Shown one piece after another: positions 26,485-37,912 of a DNA stretch of 64,000 bases. The notes under the pieces are model-generated. The model ran no database searches and was not told the origin of the DNA. It saw only the letters and a list, made by a program, of their open reading frames with translations. Numbering within the stretch: the stretch's first letter is position 1; the number at the start of each line of letters is the position of its first letter. Made by a program: the position numbers and the translations under genes. This DNA comes from Paralithodes platypus (Eukaryota; Arthropoda; Malacostraca; Decapoda; Lithodidae), in NCBI GenBank assembly GCA_032716605.1, contig CM064512.1, positions 22,135,810-22,199,809 on the forward strand, in the 5' to 3' direction.

Positions 26485-28278
26485 GACAGAGACTGGTGTG
26501 AGGAAACTACCGCCGGGTCTGTATTGGTCCGCCGGAGCTCAGCTCTGGAAAAATAAAGAAAAATTTCCAGGAATTAATGCTCATAAGGTTAACCCACGTG
26601 TTCGCATACAAGTGTTAATAACCCGCCGGGTAACGGGATGCAAAGACACAGCTAACACATCTCGCTACGCGGATGGGTGTAAAGAGGCTAAACAAATCTT
26701 CTTAGCTAAAGAACATGAAGAATACCCTCTGATATAATGGTCCAGTATGGCACTTATAGTCTGTAGGAGGTGGTGACTGTCTCAAGATTCAATGTTGTAA
26801 CAAAGCCCCCCTCATAAAGACGCCGGCCCTTGAAATATTTTAGTAGAATAGCCCAGGGCAGGAATATACGAGATCTGATTTTTTAACGAATTGTCCCAAA
26901 CGATCGTCGTAAAAATAGAAGGCGGCGATACTGAAAGTATCACCCAATTAAGGTTAATCGAAATTGAATTTGTTTATAAATTCCTTAGTTCCTCCACTTA
27001 GGGGCACCCGCCGGGTGTGGGAATCGATTTGGTTAAGCCTCACTGAACCTTCAATTGCCGTAAGAGTAAAGGCAGCGATACACAGAGTATCACTCAAATG
27101 GATTGGTTAACTATATGAGACCTAAGTCGTTTATCCCACCCTGCTCAGGTGCACCCGCCGGGTGAGAAGTCTAAAAGTTAACCCCACAAGTTCCTGACCC
27201 CACTTCTTTGTAAAAGATCGCCGGGGAGGAACGCCTAAACAACAGCTAGGTTTTCCATGTGGTTGTCGTAAACCAGGTAGAAAAACCTATAAAAACGAGT
27301 GTTCTCAAGAACGTCGTTTCTTTATATATATCTAAATATATATGTAAGGATGGGTACAGCCATCCGGGAATTTAAAGGAGGCCTGAAACCAGGCACCCAC
27401 AGAGACGCAGTCCTGGAGAGCCACAGACACCTCCCCACGCCGGGGAACCAGCCAGAGTTAAAAACCACGTGTGGCCCAACACTGCTCATCGGTCAGGATT
27501 TTTCATGGTGAAACCGAGAAAAAACCCGCCGGAAGGCAAACCCCACCCTGAACAGACACCATCTGAACAATACGACACGAGGAGAGACACGCACGACTAA
27601 CCAAGGTCACAACATAATCCGTGGAATTAGCCAATACACAACTAAACCAGGAAACAATTATAGTCCGAGGAATTAGCCAATACACAACTAAAACCCGGAT
27701 ACACATGACACAGTAGGGCATATTTATAAAATAAATAATAACACTAGACATGTGGCAAAGCTACGAGCGGCTGGCTAGGCCTAGGTAGACGGCATGAAAA
27801 TAGTTTAAATATAAACACACACTGGAATATCACAACAGGAACCACCGCCAACACACCACCGAAGCGATAACTTCCCACCCCGGGAAGCCTGACACGGACC
27901 CAGAAAAAACTTCACTAAGTGAAGAAAAATACGCTGGGAACGTCAGCAAACACACAGCTTACCTCATCAGAAGGATAAAAGGCAGCAGTAATTAACGCGT
28001 AATGAAAGCCGCCTGCATCACCAACTAACACAACTGTGAAAAGTTCACGTGTCCACAACAGGACCACGAGGGTACATCCGAAATAGATGCCCCATACACA
28101 CGACCCAAAATACACTGCACTGCGGGCAACCAGCCCAGGACACTCCTGCTACGCCTATCCTAACCTTACTCGATACATCCTAGAGTAAACAAATGAGAAA
28201 AAACTCACTAGGGACGCAACGAATGCGGAACCAGCGGAGCCTGAAAGGTACGTCCGGCAGGCTGAGCGCAGAGCAAAG
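26485..28278 (-). other. DIRS 5' leader region, non-coding, with internal repeats
   Basis: 1.8 kb between gag and the terminal repeat. Two diverged units are adjacent around 26915-27060 and 27061-27190; each has GCGATAC..A.AGTATCAC, then GGTTAA, then a palindromic ACCCGCCGGGT core. Further CGCCGG-type motifs occur at 26496, 26620, 27220, 27435 and 27527. No long ORF is convincing. The promoter is expected here or in the terminal repeat. Confidence 0.55.
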
Positions 28279-28580
28279 AAGGAGGAATGACGCCTGATTC
28301 AGCGTCTGGTCAGAAATCCACACAAGTACATCCACGATATGATGGAAAGCTTATTGGATAGTTATTCTTATTTTCTTTTTGTTTTTATTTTTTACGAAGT
28401 TTTTTCGTAGTGAGAACCCAATTCATAATGACTGAAGCCATGAGTGAGGTCGCGTGCGCTCATGATGAAGGCTCCTCAGTTTTTAAATGCTCTGCGCGGT
28501 AGATTCAAACTACGGCGGATTAGTGTTTGAAGAGGATGCCTTATGTAATAGGCATGTTCGTCAATGATGGAGGGGCCACT
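28279..28580 (+). repeat. DIRS inverted terminal repeat (5' side of element)
   Basis: Reverse-complement partner of 19944-20246, from GAAGGAGGAATGACGCC to GATGGAGGGGCCACT, nearly identical over about 302 bp. Confidence 0.93.
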
Positions 28581-28589
28581 AATAAATTC

Positions 28590-28654
28590 TGTCATTATCA
28601 AGTATAAATATACAAAAATACATACCGTTTGTATATTTATACTTGATATTGACA
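28590..28654. repeat. 65-bp hairpin at the centre of a larger palindrome
   Basis: TGTCATTATCAAG...CTTGATATTGACA: arms of 27 bases with one mismatch around an 11-base loop (AATACATACCG). It begins TG and ends CA. On both sides (left side displaced by the DIRS insertion) follow inverted copies of the Gmr1-like leader. Confidence 0.85.
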
Positions 28655-28665
28655 GATAATTTGTA

Positions 28666-28848
28666 TTTAAAGGCGATAATATGGTTGGGTGGTGGCTGAG
28701 AACTACCGTGTTTGATGGAGGAGCAATAATGGTTTGGTGGTTCTCACAGGTAAGCCACGGTAGCCTTGTCCGTGTCTTAGTCATTAATGTGCGACTTTAA
28801 CCTCATGACACAGGGACAAGTGGCTTATTTCTACACTTTTGGTAATGC
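28666..28848 (+). repeat. Internally deleted, head-to-head copy of the Gmr1-like leader and 3' region
   Basis: 28666-28750 matches the leader at 19803-19887 in the opposite orientation. 28801-28848 matches the 3'-end segment at 13773-13820, also inverted. The coding region between them is absent here. At 28747-28754 the leader ends in CAG|GTAAG, a strong 5' splice-site match that the other leader copy lacks (CACGGGG). Confidence 0.75.
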
Positions 28849-28860
28849 TTTGCTTTTTAC

Positions 28861-30976
28861 TTTGTCTAGGAATGCGGTGTGAGAGGATCCTCCCCACTTA
28901 TGAGAACAATACTCAATACAAGGATGCGCTGTGACCCTGTACAGAGCAAGAAGTTGTGCAGGGGTAAAGAACCCCTTGAGGCGGTTGAGCGCACCCAGCT
29001 TCTGGGAGGCTGCTTTAGCAAGATTGTTAATATGGTCCTTCCAAGTGAGAGCAGAAAGATAAGAGACAGCGATAATATTGAGAGCAGATGAAGGATTGAT
29101 TTTTGTATTGTTGAAGTGTAAGGGATAGTCGTCTGGGAGTTCCGAACGAGTAGTAAGATGAAGAAATTGGGTTTTAGAAGCATTAAAGGCAACTAGGTTT
29201 TCTCTGTCCCAAATGGTAATAGTAGTTATAGATCAGAAGATAAGTGTTGCATGGTCTCATTACGTTTGTCTTTGAGGGATTGCTGGCTGGGGCGTTCAGG
29301 AAAACTAATTGAGTAGTGTAAGGTAGAGTTGTCTGCGTATGAGTGGATGGGACTGGAGGTACAGTTGAGAAGATCATTTATGTAAATAAGAAGGAGAATG
29401 GGAGATAGGACAGAACCCTAGGAACACCACAGTTGACAGGATGAGGAAGTGAGTGATGGCCGTCCACAATAGCAGCTATGGAACGGCCGGAAAGGAAATT
29501 AGAGACAAAGGCACAGATGGAGGGATAGAAACCAAAGGAGGGTAGTTTAGAAATTAAAGATTTGTGCCAGACTCTATCGAAAGCCTTCGATATGTTTAGT
29601 GCAATAGAAAAGGTTTCACCTAAGTCCCGAAAGGAGGGTGACTAATATTTAGTAAGATATGAAAGAAGATCACCAGTAGAGCGACTTTTAACCCCTTCTG
29701 TACCGGCAACGTCTCTCATTTTTATTCTAGCTACTATTAAGCGATTATATTCAATTTACATTGGTCCTCTAGCAACTATCAGGCTTTGCACTATCTCACT
29801 TAACCCCTTTTACTGTCCAAGATCCTTTCCAAACTGCACAAATTCGTATACATAAAGCTAAAATATAATTAAAAAGACATCTGCGGTACAGAAGGGGTTA
29901 AGGAAGCCATACTGGCGATCTGAGAGTAGATTATGAGAAGAGAAATGCTTAAGAAAATTGGAAGCAAGAATACAAGAGATGAGTGCAATTGGACGATAGT
30001 TAGAGGGTTGAGAGCGGTCACCCTTCTTTAGGAAAGGTTGAATGAGAGCAAACTTCCAGCAAGAAGGGATGACGTTAGAGGCAAGACAGAGATGAAAGAG
30101 TGTTGCAAGACGGGTGTTACGTGCTCTACGAAGAGGGGGTGGTATACACTGAGAGAGCTCTGAGGAACACTGATTATTAAAATAGCGGTAGAATAGTTGG
30201 AGGGATGCAATATTGGGGCGAAGAAAGAGAGACTGCAAGGAGTTGGTAAGTGGCCTTGAGTTAATGAGACGGAAGGCTTTCTTTTCTACTTTGTCAAGAA
30301 GTGCTCTGTGAGAGGATCCTCCCCACACATGTGAAGAATACTCAATACATGGATGCACTGTGCCCCTGTATAGAGAAAGAAGCTGTGCAGGGGTAGAGAA
30401 CTCCCGGAGGCGGTTGAGCGCACCCAGCTTCTGGGAAGCTGTTTTAGCAACAGTGCTAATATGATCTTTCCAAGAGAGATATGAAGAACAAAAGACACCG
30501 AGAATATTAAGAGAAGTTGAAGGGTTAATTTGTATGTTGTTGAAGAGGTGGTTATAGTTTTCTGGAAGGGAGCGACGAGTAGACAGATGGAGGAATTGAG
30601 ATTTGGAAGCATTAAAAGTGACAAGGTTTTCTCTGCGCCAATTGGTGATAGTAGAGAGATCAGAAGATAGATGCTTTATGGCCTCCTTACGTGAATTTTG
30701 GAGTTCCTGCTGTGAATAATGTTGAGGAAGTCTAGTCGAATAATGTAATGTAGAGTCGTCAGCATATGAGTCAATGGGGCTGGAGGTGCAGTTGAGAAAG
30801 TCGTTAATGAATAATAATAAGCGAATTGGAGACAAGACAGAATTCTGAGAAACACTAGAGTTGATAGATTGAGAAAGTGAATAGTGGCCGTCCACAACCG
30901 CAGGTATGGAACAGTTCACTATTCCAATCGAGCCCACACAAACAAGATTGTTCATCTCGTTATTGCCTTTTCTTAG
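28861..30976 (-). pseudogene. LINE reverse transcriptase segments in permuted order
   Basis: Reading the minus strand from 30976: first the C-terminal half of an RT (AVVDGHYSLSQSIN, catalytic SYADDSTLHY, thumb NILGVFCSSYLSWKDHI, REFSTPAQLLSLYRGTVHP) to RRARNTRLAT. With no stop it then continues into the N-terminal half of an RT (ASNVIPSCWKFALIQPFLKK, SNYRPIALISC, LLSDRQYGFL). After a MITE the second copy resumes (ALNISKAFDRVWHKSLISKL, AAIVDGHHSLPHPVNCGVP, a second YADDSTLHY region with stops) and is truncated near 28866 (GGSSHTAFLDKV). So two RT fragments of one family are fused tail-to-head. No endonuclease domain is visible. Closest kind: a non-LTR RT of the Jockey/CR1/RTE sort; clade not fixed. 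Confidence 0.8.
29692..29897. mobile_element. TTAA-flanked MITE (206 bp) inside LINE
   Basis: The ends are CCCCTTCTGTACCG and its exact inverse, flanked by TTAA at 29688-29691 and 29898-29901. This is the piggyBac-type signature. It interrupts the second LINE RT fragment. A diverged relative lies at about 37780-37912. Confidence 0.88.
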
Positions 30977-31184
30977 CCCCTTGAAGAACATGACGTGTTT
31001 TGACAGTTTATTCTGGCTACCATTAGACGATTTTATACAACCTAGGAAGGGACATTGGGAATTAAAAGGGTAAAAACTGTCTCAATTATTTACCCTCTGA
31101 CTTCCAAATAATCCTCCCAATCTACATAAAATTGCCTAATAATAGTCACAACAAACTGCCAAAATGCACAATAATCATCAAGGG
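30977..31184. mobile_element. MITE with long TIRs (family also at 50158-50384 and about 57098-57260)
   Basis: Left half CCCCTTGAAGAAC...GACAGTTTATTCTGGCTACC; right half inverted ACCCTTGATGAT...GGCAGTTTGTTGTGACTATT. Arms of about 95 bp, partly diverged, meet at AAAAGGGTAAA. The flanking tetranucleotides are TTAG and TTTA, probably decayed TTAA. It truncates the LINE at its 5' side. Confidence 0.7.
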
Positions 31185-32249
31185 TTTAGTTCTATCAGAT
31201 ACAGCAAGGATGGTTTGATCGTGGAAGATAGGAAGGACGTGTAATGCTTCAATATGATAATGAATTTCCTTGTTCTACTGGCAAACAATTGATGATTAAT
31301 TGTGTTGTATGGTATATCAATGTGATTCAGTTTCATAGGCAAATATTATAAAGTAGTCTTCAGCCAAAGTATGCCTTGCATTAATGGTTTGATCTGTCAT
31401 CAATCTTTCTCTTTAACTTTGTCTTCAGTCTGCCAGTCACTCTAGGTTATTATGTTCCTCCAACAACTACCTTCTACCTATGGTCAGCCTATCAGTCAGT
31501 TAATAATTCCTGGGTGCAACAGAAAGGTGGAGGGGTTGGCTATTGTTAACACAGAATATACAAACACTAGCCTGCCTGTCATTGTTTTTTCTTTTATTTA
31601 TATTTTTAGCCCGAGATTGGCGCCTTTTTTTAACTCTCGTTCTAAATTGCCAGTCATTTTAGAGTTGCCTCGTTCAAAATCCTTCCTCTTTATATTCAAC
31701 CTGTCATCCCTCCTGAGGTGTTGTGGTATTGTGATATATAAATTTGACTTCTCGAGCCTTTCTGTCATTTCACGGTTTCCTACTTATGAATCTACAACCC
31801 TGTGTTATATCTTATTTAAAGAAACAAACCTTTAATCCAAATTTTAAAATACTGTAATTAAACTTAACATATGATAATGGAACAATGCCATATAAAAATG
31901 ATTCACTATCACTCGATAGAACTCGAAAATATTCGAAATTTTATAGTTAACTTTATAATTATATATTGAGTATTCAGGATCAATAATATATTGTTTTTCT
32001 TATTCTGTTGTCGCCTAAATTCCTATTGCCATTAAAGAGTACCTTTAATGTAGATGCCAATTCTTCTCTGTTGTTTCCTTAACCCGGGAAAGGCACCAGG
32101 ACTCTTAAAGGGAGCGTCCGCCATGTTTTTCAAAATGGTCCGATAATTTTCATTTGTATACAGGTGATAGATACCACGTCTAGGAACAATATGTACAAAA
32201 ATTATTCAAATCAGACTCATAGTTTTTTTGCTACCTCGGATTTTCGCAA
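31185..32249. other. Non-coding spacer
   Basis: AT-rich unique-looking sequence. A 127-codon open frame at 31452-31835 has no recognisable domain and low-complexity composition; I do not call it a gene. Confidence 0.5.
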
Positions 32250-32565
32250 TTCTTGCATATTTGCTAACCGCTATAAGAAGTAAATTTGTGGTCCAATTTT
32301 AATAAGTAGGATATCATTGGAAGGAGGAGAAAAAATTCAATACATACTTGTGACAGATGTTGTATACACCCTATAGTTTTGCCGCTAATCATGTTTTTGT
32401 TTTTGAAAGTTTTGACAGTTTGCAAGCCTTGTGTAAAAAAATTATTGGTGTATCAAAAATCTGTCACACAGATTTATTGTATATTTCCTCTTCTTTCCAA
32501 TGATATCTTACTTATTAAAATTGGACCACAAATAAAAAATGTATAGCAGAAAATGCTACAATAAC
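32250..32565. repeat. Fold-back element
   Basis: Arms of about 90 bp face each other: TTTGTGGTCCAATTTTAATA...GATATCATTGGAA at 32286-32325 and its inverse at about 32490-32533. The match extends in patches to GACAGAT near the centre. No ORF and no clear target duplication. Confidence 0.7.
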
Positions 32566-32869
32566 TATAATTTTGATAAAAAGGATAAAAAACCAAATGT
32601 ATTCATTACCCAATGAATCCTCTCTCAAATGATGCATTATTGCAACTGTTTGTTCTTGATTGATTTGATAATTGCTCTGGCACTAAAGTCCAACAAAATT
32701 TACTAGGTCTAATTCAATAATATGCCTCCTGGACCACCCAAAAATATTGTATTCATTTGGCGCCACAAATCGCACACCTCATTTATGCCTAGTTAGGTTA
32801 TTTTAGATTACTCTAGGTTGTGTAATTGTTGGTTTGGATGGGTTAGATCTGTTTTGTGTTGAATATATA

Positions 32870-33020
32870 TGTTTGATGATGATTAATAGGTTGGATGATG
32901 ATGATGGCTTAGATGATGATGATGATGGTTTGGGTGATGATGAAGGCTTAAATGATGATGATGAAGATTGTGGAAGTGCTATTGCTGGTGGTGATGGTGC
33001 TGCTGATGATGATGAGCTGT
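32870..33020. repeat. Imperfect GAT trinucleotide repeat
   Basis: Repeated GATGATGAT interspersed with GGT/GCT, open in several frames (Asp-rich or Ser/Ile-rich products). A microsatellite, not a gene. Confidence 0.8.
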
Positions 33021-33155
33021 TGAATGTAATTTGTCCACATTTGTGCATAATAACGCGATTGTTATGTGTATTATCGTTCATACCGGCGAAGGCGCCGGGA
33101 CTATTAATCCTCTCCGACATATTACGCGATTTTGAGCCTATTAGGGATACTTTAA

Positions 33156-33578
33156 CCCTTGTCTAGCGGGGTGTTTTGGGCTCATTTGGGCATACTCAGG
33201 CCCTCCTGCATGATAAATTAAGCATCTGCATGAAAAAAAACATTATTTAGCAAAACACTAGGCGCTAAAAGCTTCCAAATGAGACCAGAACGAGCTACGT
33301 AGCACTCGTGGTTCTCTTGCAGTGATGCCACGAACATGGGAGTTTAGCATATATCGGTATATTTTTCCCAGCTATGCTCACTACTGGCTACACTGCCGGC
33401 CTCTCGAGAACACAGGGAACATGAGTTAATGGGCGGCGGTAAGCCCTGGGAGTCGGCTGTCTGGCCCGCTGTGCTCCCGGACATTTGCACTCGATTTTAA
33501 CCATTTAAAAGCCTTAATAATGCTCCTAACTTGCTGCAAATTGGTGCACGACTTAAGTCGAGCGCCGCCAATAAGGGG
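33156..33578. mobile_element. TTAA-flanked MITE, family L, uninterrupted copy
   Basis: TTAA at 33152-33155 and 33579-33582; ends CCCTTGTCTAGCGGGGTG and inverted CCCCTTATTGGCGG. It shares GATAAATTAAGCATCTGC, GAGACCAGAACG and GCTGCAAATTGG with the copy at 55659-56564. Confidence 0.8.
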
Positions 33579-33989
33579 TTAAAGCCTTTGTTACCATCAG
33601 GGGTATTTAGAAACCTTTAGTTTAGTTACTTCAACCTCTGCAGTTGTCTTTGAGTTAGCTGTGGGCAGAAAACTAATTTTGGAGAGGTAATTATAAGAGT
33701 GAGAGAACTCTATTTCCTATTGCTAATCTGGCAACCTCTGTGTCATATGTGCGTGAAAGGGTTAAGAGTTTAGTCATAAAAAATGCCTTTCAAAACACCC
33801 CACTGGCACTCAAAACAAATCAATGTGTGATTAAGTGAGATAATTCCCCTCCATACATCCTAGCACTCCTCCACATGTCACCCCCCCCCCCTCCCCTCCT
33901 TTTCCCTCCTCCTCAATTATCTGGTATTTTCCCTATGATTCCCGATATTTATCGAGTATTTTCGTGCGAGGGAGGCTGGGAGACTCCTG

Positions 33990-34195
33990 GGCCGGTATTC
34001 ATAAACTGTCTGACATATTCCTAAGCTTAGGACAGTCCTAAGTCTTGAGAATATCTCCTAACTTTGAAAATAGTCCTAAGAGTTATTCATAAAGTGTCCC
34101 AAGCCTTAGGATTGTCCTAAGTGCTGGGACAAGTTAGGACTGCTCTTGAAGTGGCCTAAGGAGTTAGGAATACTCCTAAGCGGCACCATGGTAGC
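33990..34195. repeat. Region dense in CTTAGG/CCTAAG inverted motifs
   Basis: Begins GGGCCGGTATTCATAAACTG and carries more than ten copies of CCTAAG or CTTAGG-like motifs. Such termini occur on some invertebrate DNA transposons as I recall, but the opposite end was not found, so this may be a relic. Confidence 0.35.
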
Positions 34196-37100
34196 ACAAA
34201 CGTATTCGTTATCTCATAATTTGACAATATTATTTAGGTTATACTTATAATAATTGTAGAGCCAAGTTTCGATTGGGATTAAACTATATTTTCATATGAC
34301 CTATAATACGAAATGGTGGCAATAAATTAAAACTTGAAATAACTATGCAGTAAAATAGAGTAGCTAATTAGCTATTATAGCTTACTGTACTTTTGTTAAT
34401 ACATTGTAGGCTATAGCATAATTATTGTAAATATAATACCAAACACGAGTCACAACGATGTCAATTAACTGTTAATGTTGACACTATTACGCACCAATAA
34501 TACATAAGGTTAACCCCTTGAAAATTATGATGCCTTTTAACATTTATCATTTATCATTAGACCTAAACAATGCATGGGTCTGACACCCATCACAACAGAG
34601 CCTGTCTCACTCATTTATCTGCAAGTGCCAGCCCCAGTGCCCTGCCAGATTGACACAAGCCTCTACAACAAGCACAGACAAAGGGGCGAAACGGTAGGTA
34701 GAGGAGAACAAGACCGGTGATTGGCCAGGCTACAATTGCCTGACCTTCCACCTTACCTATCCGGGGAAACCCGGATTTTGGATCAAAGGACAGGTACCGA
34801 CATCACCAAGCATCAGTAATGACATGGTCCTCGACTGGCATATAATTATAAAGGCCAGGAGCACCCCCCAGAACACGAATACGATACATGCTCCACTAGC
34901 CCTTTCCCTCATCTCTCGACGAGCAACCTTCCTCAGCCTCCACTATGTCCCCACTTTAAGATCTCCACAAGCATACCTGCCCTTACCCCAATGCACTGTT
35001 AACACCGCAGCAATATCTCTTTACCGATTTCGAGACTGACCTTGTGGACGACATTCCCTGTCCCCTTCAACCTGAGGTAGCATACACTGTATAGACATTC
35101 TCATCGAGTGTGGGGAGTTGCAAGAACTGAAGCCACTGATCTCCTATAGTTTCAACAGCTACTTTAGTCAACTCAATGAACAGTGGAAGGCCGAATTTCC
35201 TAGAATACTGAGGGAGTGGAAAGCTGATATTACCGAAGACAAGCCTGCTTCACCCATCCCCCTGAAATACCGACTGATGCGTGACAGACCAGAGGTGTTC
35301 TTGAAGTCTCCTTGATATGTGGTGGACCATTATGTGTGTTGGTGAAGTACCCCTGAACTATGGTGGGCTATCCTGTATGTTGCTGAAGTCAACATGAAGT
35401 GTGGTGGGCTTACACCTGTGTCAGCTGAGGTCCCATAATATCTCTAGTGTGTGGCAGACCAACCTCAACGATCCCAGGTACCCTGAAGTAAAGCAGAACT
35501 CATGAGTTCACTAGGGCATAAGTGTGTCGTCCTTCCCCTTGTAATATTTTTCATATCGATACCCAAGGGTCTCGATTCACATTTGCTCTTTCCCCCTGAA
35601 TATTATTTGTATTATAGGTAGAAGATTCATACTACCAGTATATTACTGTCACTATGTCCCATAGTGCTTCTCCTCCCCTTCTTACCGCACCTCCATGACC
35701 CCCCCTTCACATCCTCCTATTTCCAACTGATTGTATTATTCTGGAAAAGAAGACGACATACCAAGTATGTATTCACCAAGTGTATTTATAGTGTTCAGTA
35801 TAGTACAAGAAGCACTGCATGCGTATTTGTAAATATAATTTAAGAAGGGTGGAACCACTCCCTCCACATACGCTATTATTCTAAACTCCTTGATTTGGTA
35901 AAGTGTAATTTGTGTAATTGAATAATTCAATGTGAATGTTCACCAAGCGTAATCAGTTTAGTTTAGCTTAGTAGCGCTCCACGTGCATGTGAATAGATTC
36001 TTAAGAAAGGCAAAGTCGTATCCTCGAAATCATTAAGTTTTCATTCATATTAATATGCAACACTAGTGTATAATTGTGACGAGCTACATAAAAGAGTAAT
36101 TCAAGTGATTCTTCAGTGTGCATAGCCATGATGGAGATTACTTGTTAAGTTATTAAAATTTCTGAGTGTCTCCGGTCTTGTTATTGATTCATGTTCTCTA
36201 GTGTTCACATCTCATAACTGTATCCAAGTGTAAAGGAGTAACGATAACTTTATAGTCCGTACAAGTAAAATTAATTCCATTAAATAAGTGTATTTTCCCA
36301 ACTTGTAAAAATAGATTCCCCCAACGCTGCTAAAAGAGACATCTCACTTTCCACGGCCTTGTACGTCCCTCTGTCACTGCTATTGAGTGCTTAATGATTA
36401 TCTGAGGAGGAGCTCATAGTCCTCTCAGACCACCTAGCGTATGACTGTGTACTTCTCATGTATATGAATTGACATTGCCCCTATTGAGACTTTTATGTAT
36501 ATTGATTGTGCTGCTTAGATTATAAGATTTAATATGGCGCACATACTGCACAATATTAATAAGTGATGTGGTTATTAATATTGTATTATCTATTTTGTTG
36601 GATTATTGATGTTGTAGTTCCTAGGAACGTACTGATTGATTATTGACCATAGCTAAAATTTATTGAAACCAGCATCCCTTGTTTATGCTATCCAGTTGAG
36701 CATGTCTGCTTTATAAAATTGGCTAAATAATACAGGCATAACAATATTATTAAAGCTAAAATCACCAAACCTACCCGTAATCCCTATGCCCATTCCTAAC
36801 CATAAACACCATCAATTTACCTCCACAATTCGCACACTACACGTCATCGATACATTATGGTTCTCAAAACTAAGCAAAACAAATACAACCTGGCTAGCTA
36901 TTTGTTATTTATATATTTAATATTCCTCCATGCAGGTTATGTAGATTAGTTGCTGATCACCTTGTGAGGCGTAATAATATATACCACGCTATAACACAAT
37001 AATGTATCATAACAAAGTACTAGCTATCAATGGGGATTTAAACTCCGGTCTTTTAGATGAGACCCCAGAGATTTATCTCTGAAATGTCTCAGTGAAGCTG

Positions 37101-37779
37101 CTTGCATGTTAGAATGAACGCAGTGCAGATTAAATCCTAATGTGCAGTAGCAGTATTGTAGCTGCAAGGTTCGGGGTGTAGCAGAGTTAATAAATATGGT
37201 ATTAACTTTTCTCCAATGTAAGTTTACTATCAAAGTGATTGAAGAACATAATTTAGTTTTTGAAAAAACTTGGTTCCAGTAAAACTCGCAAATTTGCATT
37301 CCAAATGGACTCCTGGCATCACCGTTGATATTCATGAACAGTGGAGCCAAGAGCTAACAGAGGCGGATCAAAGGAACGTTAACTAGGTTGGGAAAGGCTC
37401 TCCAGGGCGCTAATCTTAATTGTCAATGTTGGAGGAACACTTAAGGCACTGAGGGACCAGATAAAACCTAATTACCTGTTACAGTCATGCTCTAGAGTTC
37501 TGTCCTCTCTTGTAAATGTTAAGGTAACTCTATAGTAAAAACACGTTTTAACACACAATATGAACAAAGTTTAAAATTTAAATTTAAGTTTTGTTAAGTT
37601 TCGTGATGAGTTTTTTCTTATATCTGAAATAAATAGTTTTTAAATTGTGAATACGTTTTATCGTGACTGTAGTGTGGGAAGTGAGGATGTCGGGAATCAA
37701 TGGTCATACCTTTAATTTGGGGATACTATTTTAGTATTGGGATTTATTATTCGTATTCCGGTTTATATTCTGTTTTGTG
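34196..37779. other. Long non-coding stretch
   Basis: AT-rich sequence. Short open frames (such as 35118-35315 and 37027-37350) have no recognisable motif and no good coding context. No transposon ends or RNA genes were seen. Confidence 0.45.
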
Positions 37780-37912
37780 CATACGGATTGTATTCAGTAT
37801 AAACAGGGCCTCCAGTAATTAATAGGCTCCGAACTATTTCACTTAAAACTGCACATAATCATCTAAATATAGCTAGCATAAAAATAAAAAGACGTCGCCG
37901 GTACAGAAGGGG
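37780..37912. mobile_element. Diverged, truncated relative of the 29692-29897 MITE
   Basis: Ends CGGTACAGAAGGGG followed by TTAG. Reading inward it shares GACGTCTTTTTA, GTGCAGTTT, AAGTGAAATAGT and the AGCCT motif with the intact copy. The left end is not clear. Confidence 0.6.

Larger units (their letters stand above)
19897..28588 (-). mobile_element. DIRS1-like tyrosine-recombinase retrotransposon, apparently intact (8.7 kb)
   Basis: It encodes gag, RT/RNase H and a tyrosine recombinase in place of a DDE integrase. Inverted terminal repeats of about 303 bp (19944-20246 and 28279-28580) look nearly identical. An internal complementary region (about 20315-20432) joins complements of both extreme ends, as expected for the circular-intermediate model of DIRS replication. 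Left end TATAGGTTTGACTCC and right end CACTAATAAATT are defined by that region. No target duplication is expected. It sits inside the leader/palindrome of the second Gmr1-like element. Near-identical repeats and open ORFs argue for recent insertion. Confidence 0.93.

Noticed and set aside
31452..31835. 127-codon open frame
   Set aside because: No recognisable motif, AT-driven composition, no supporting context.
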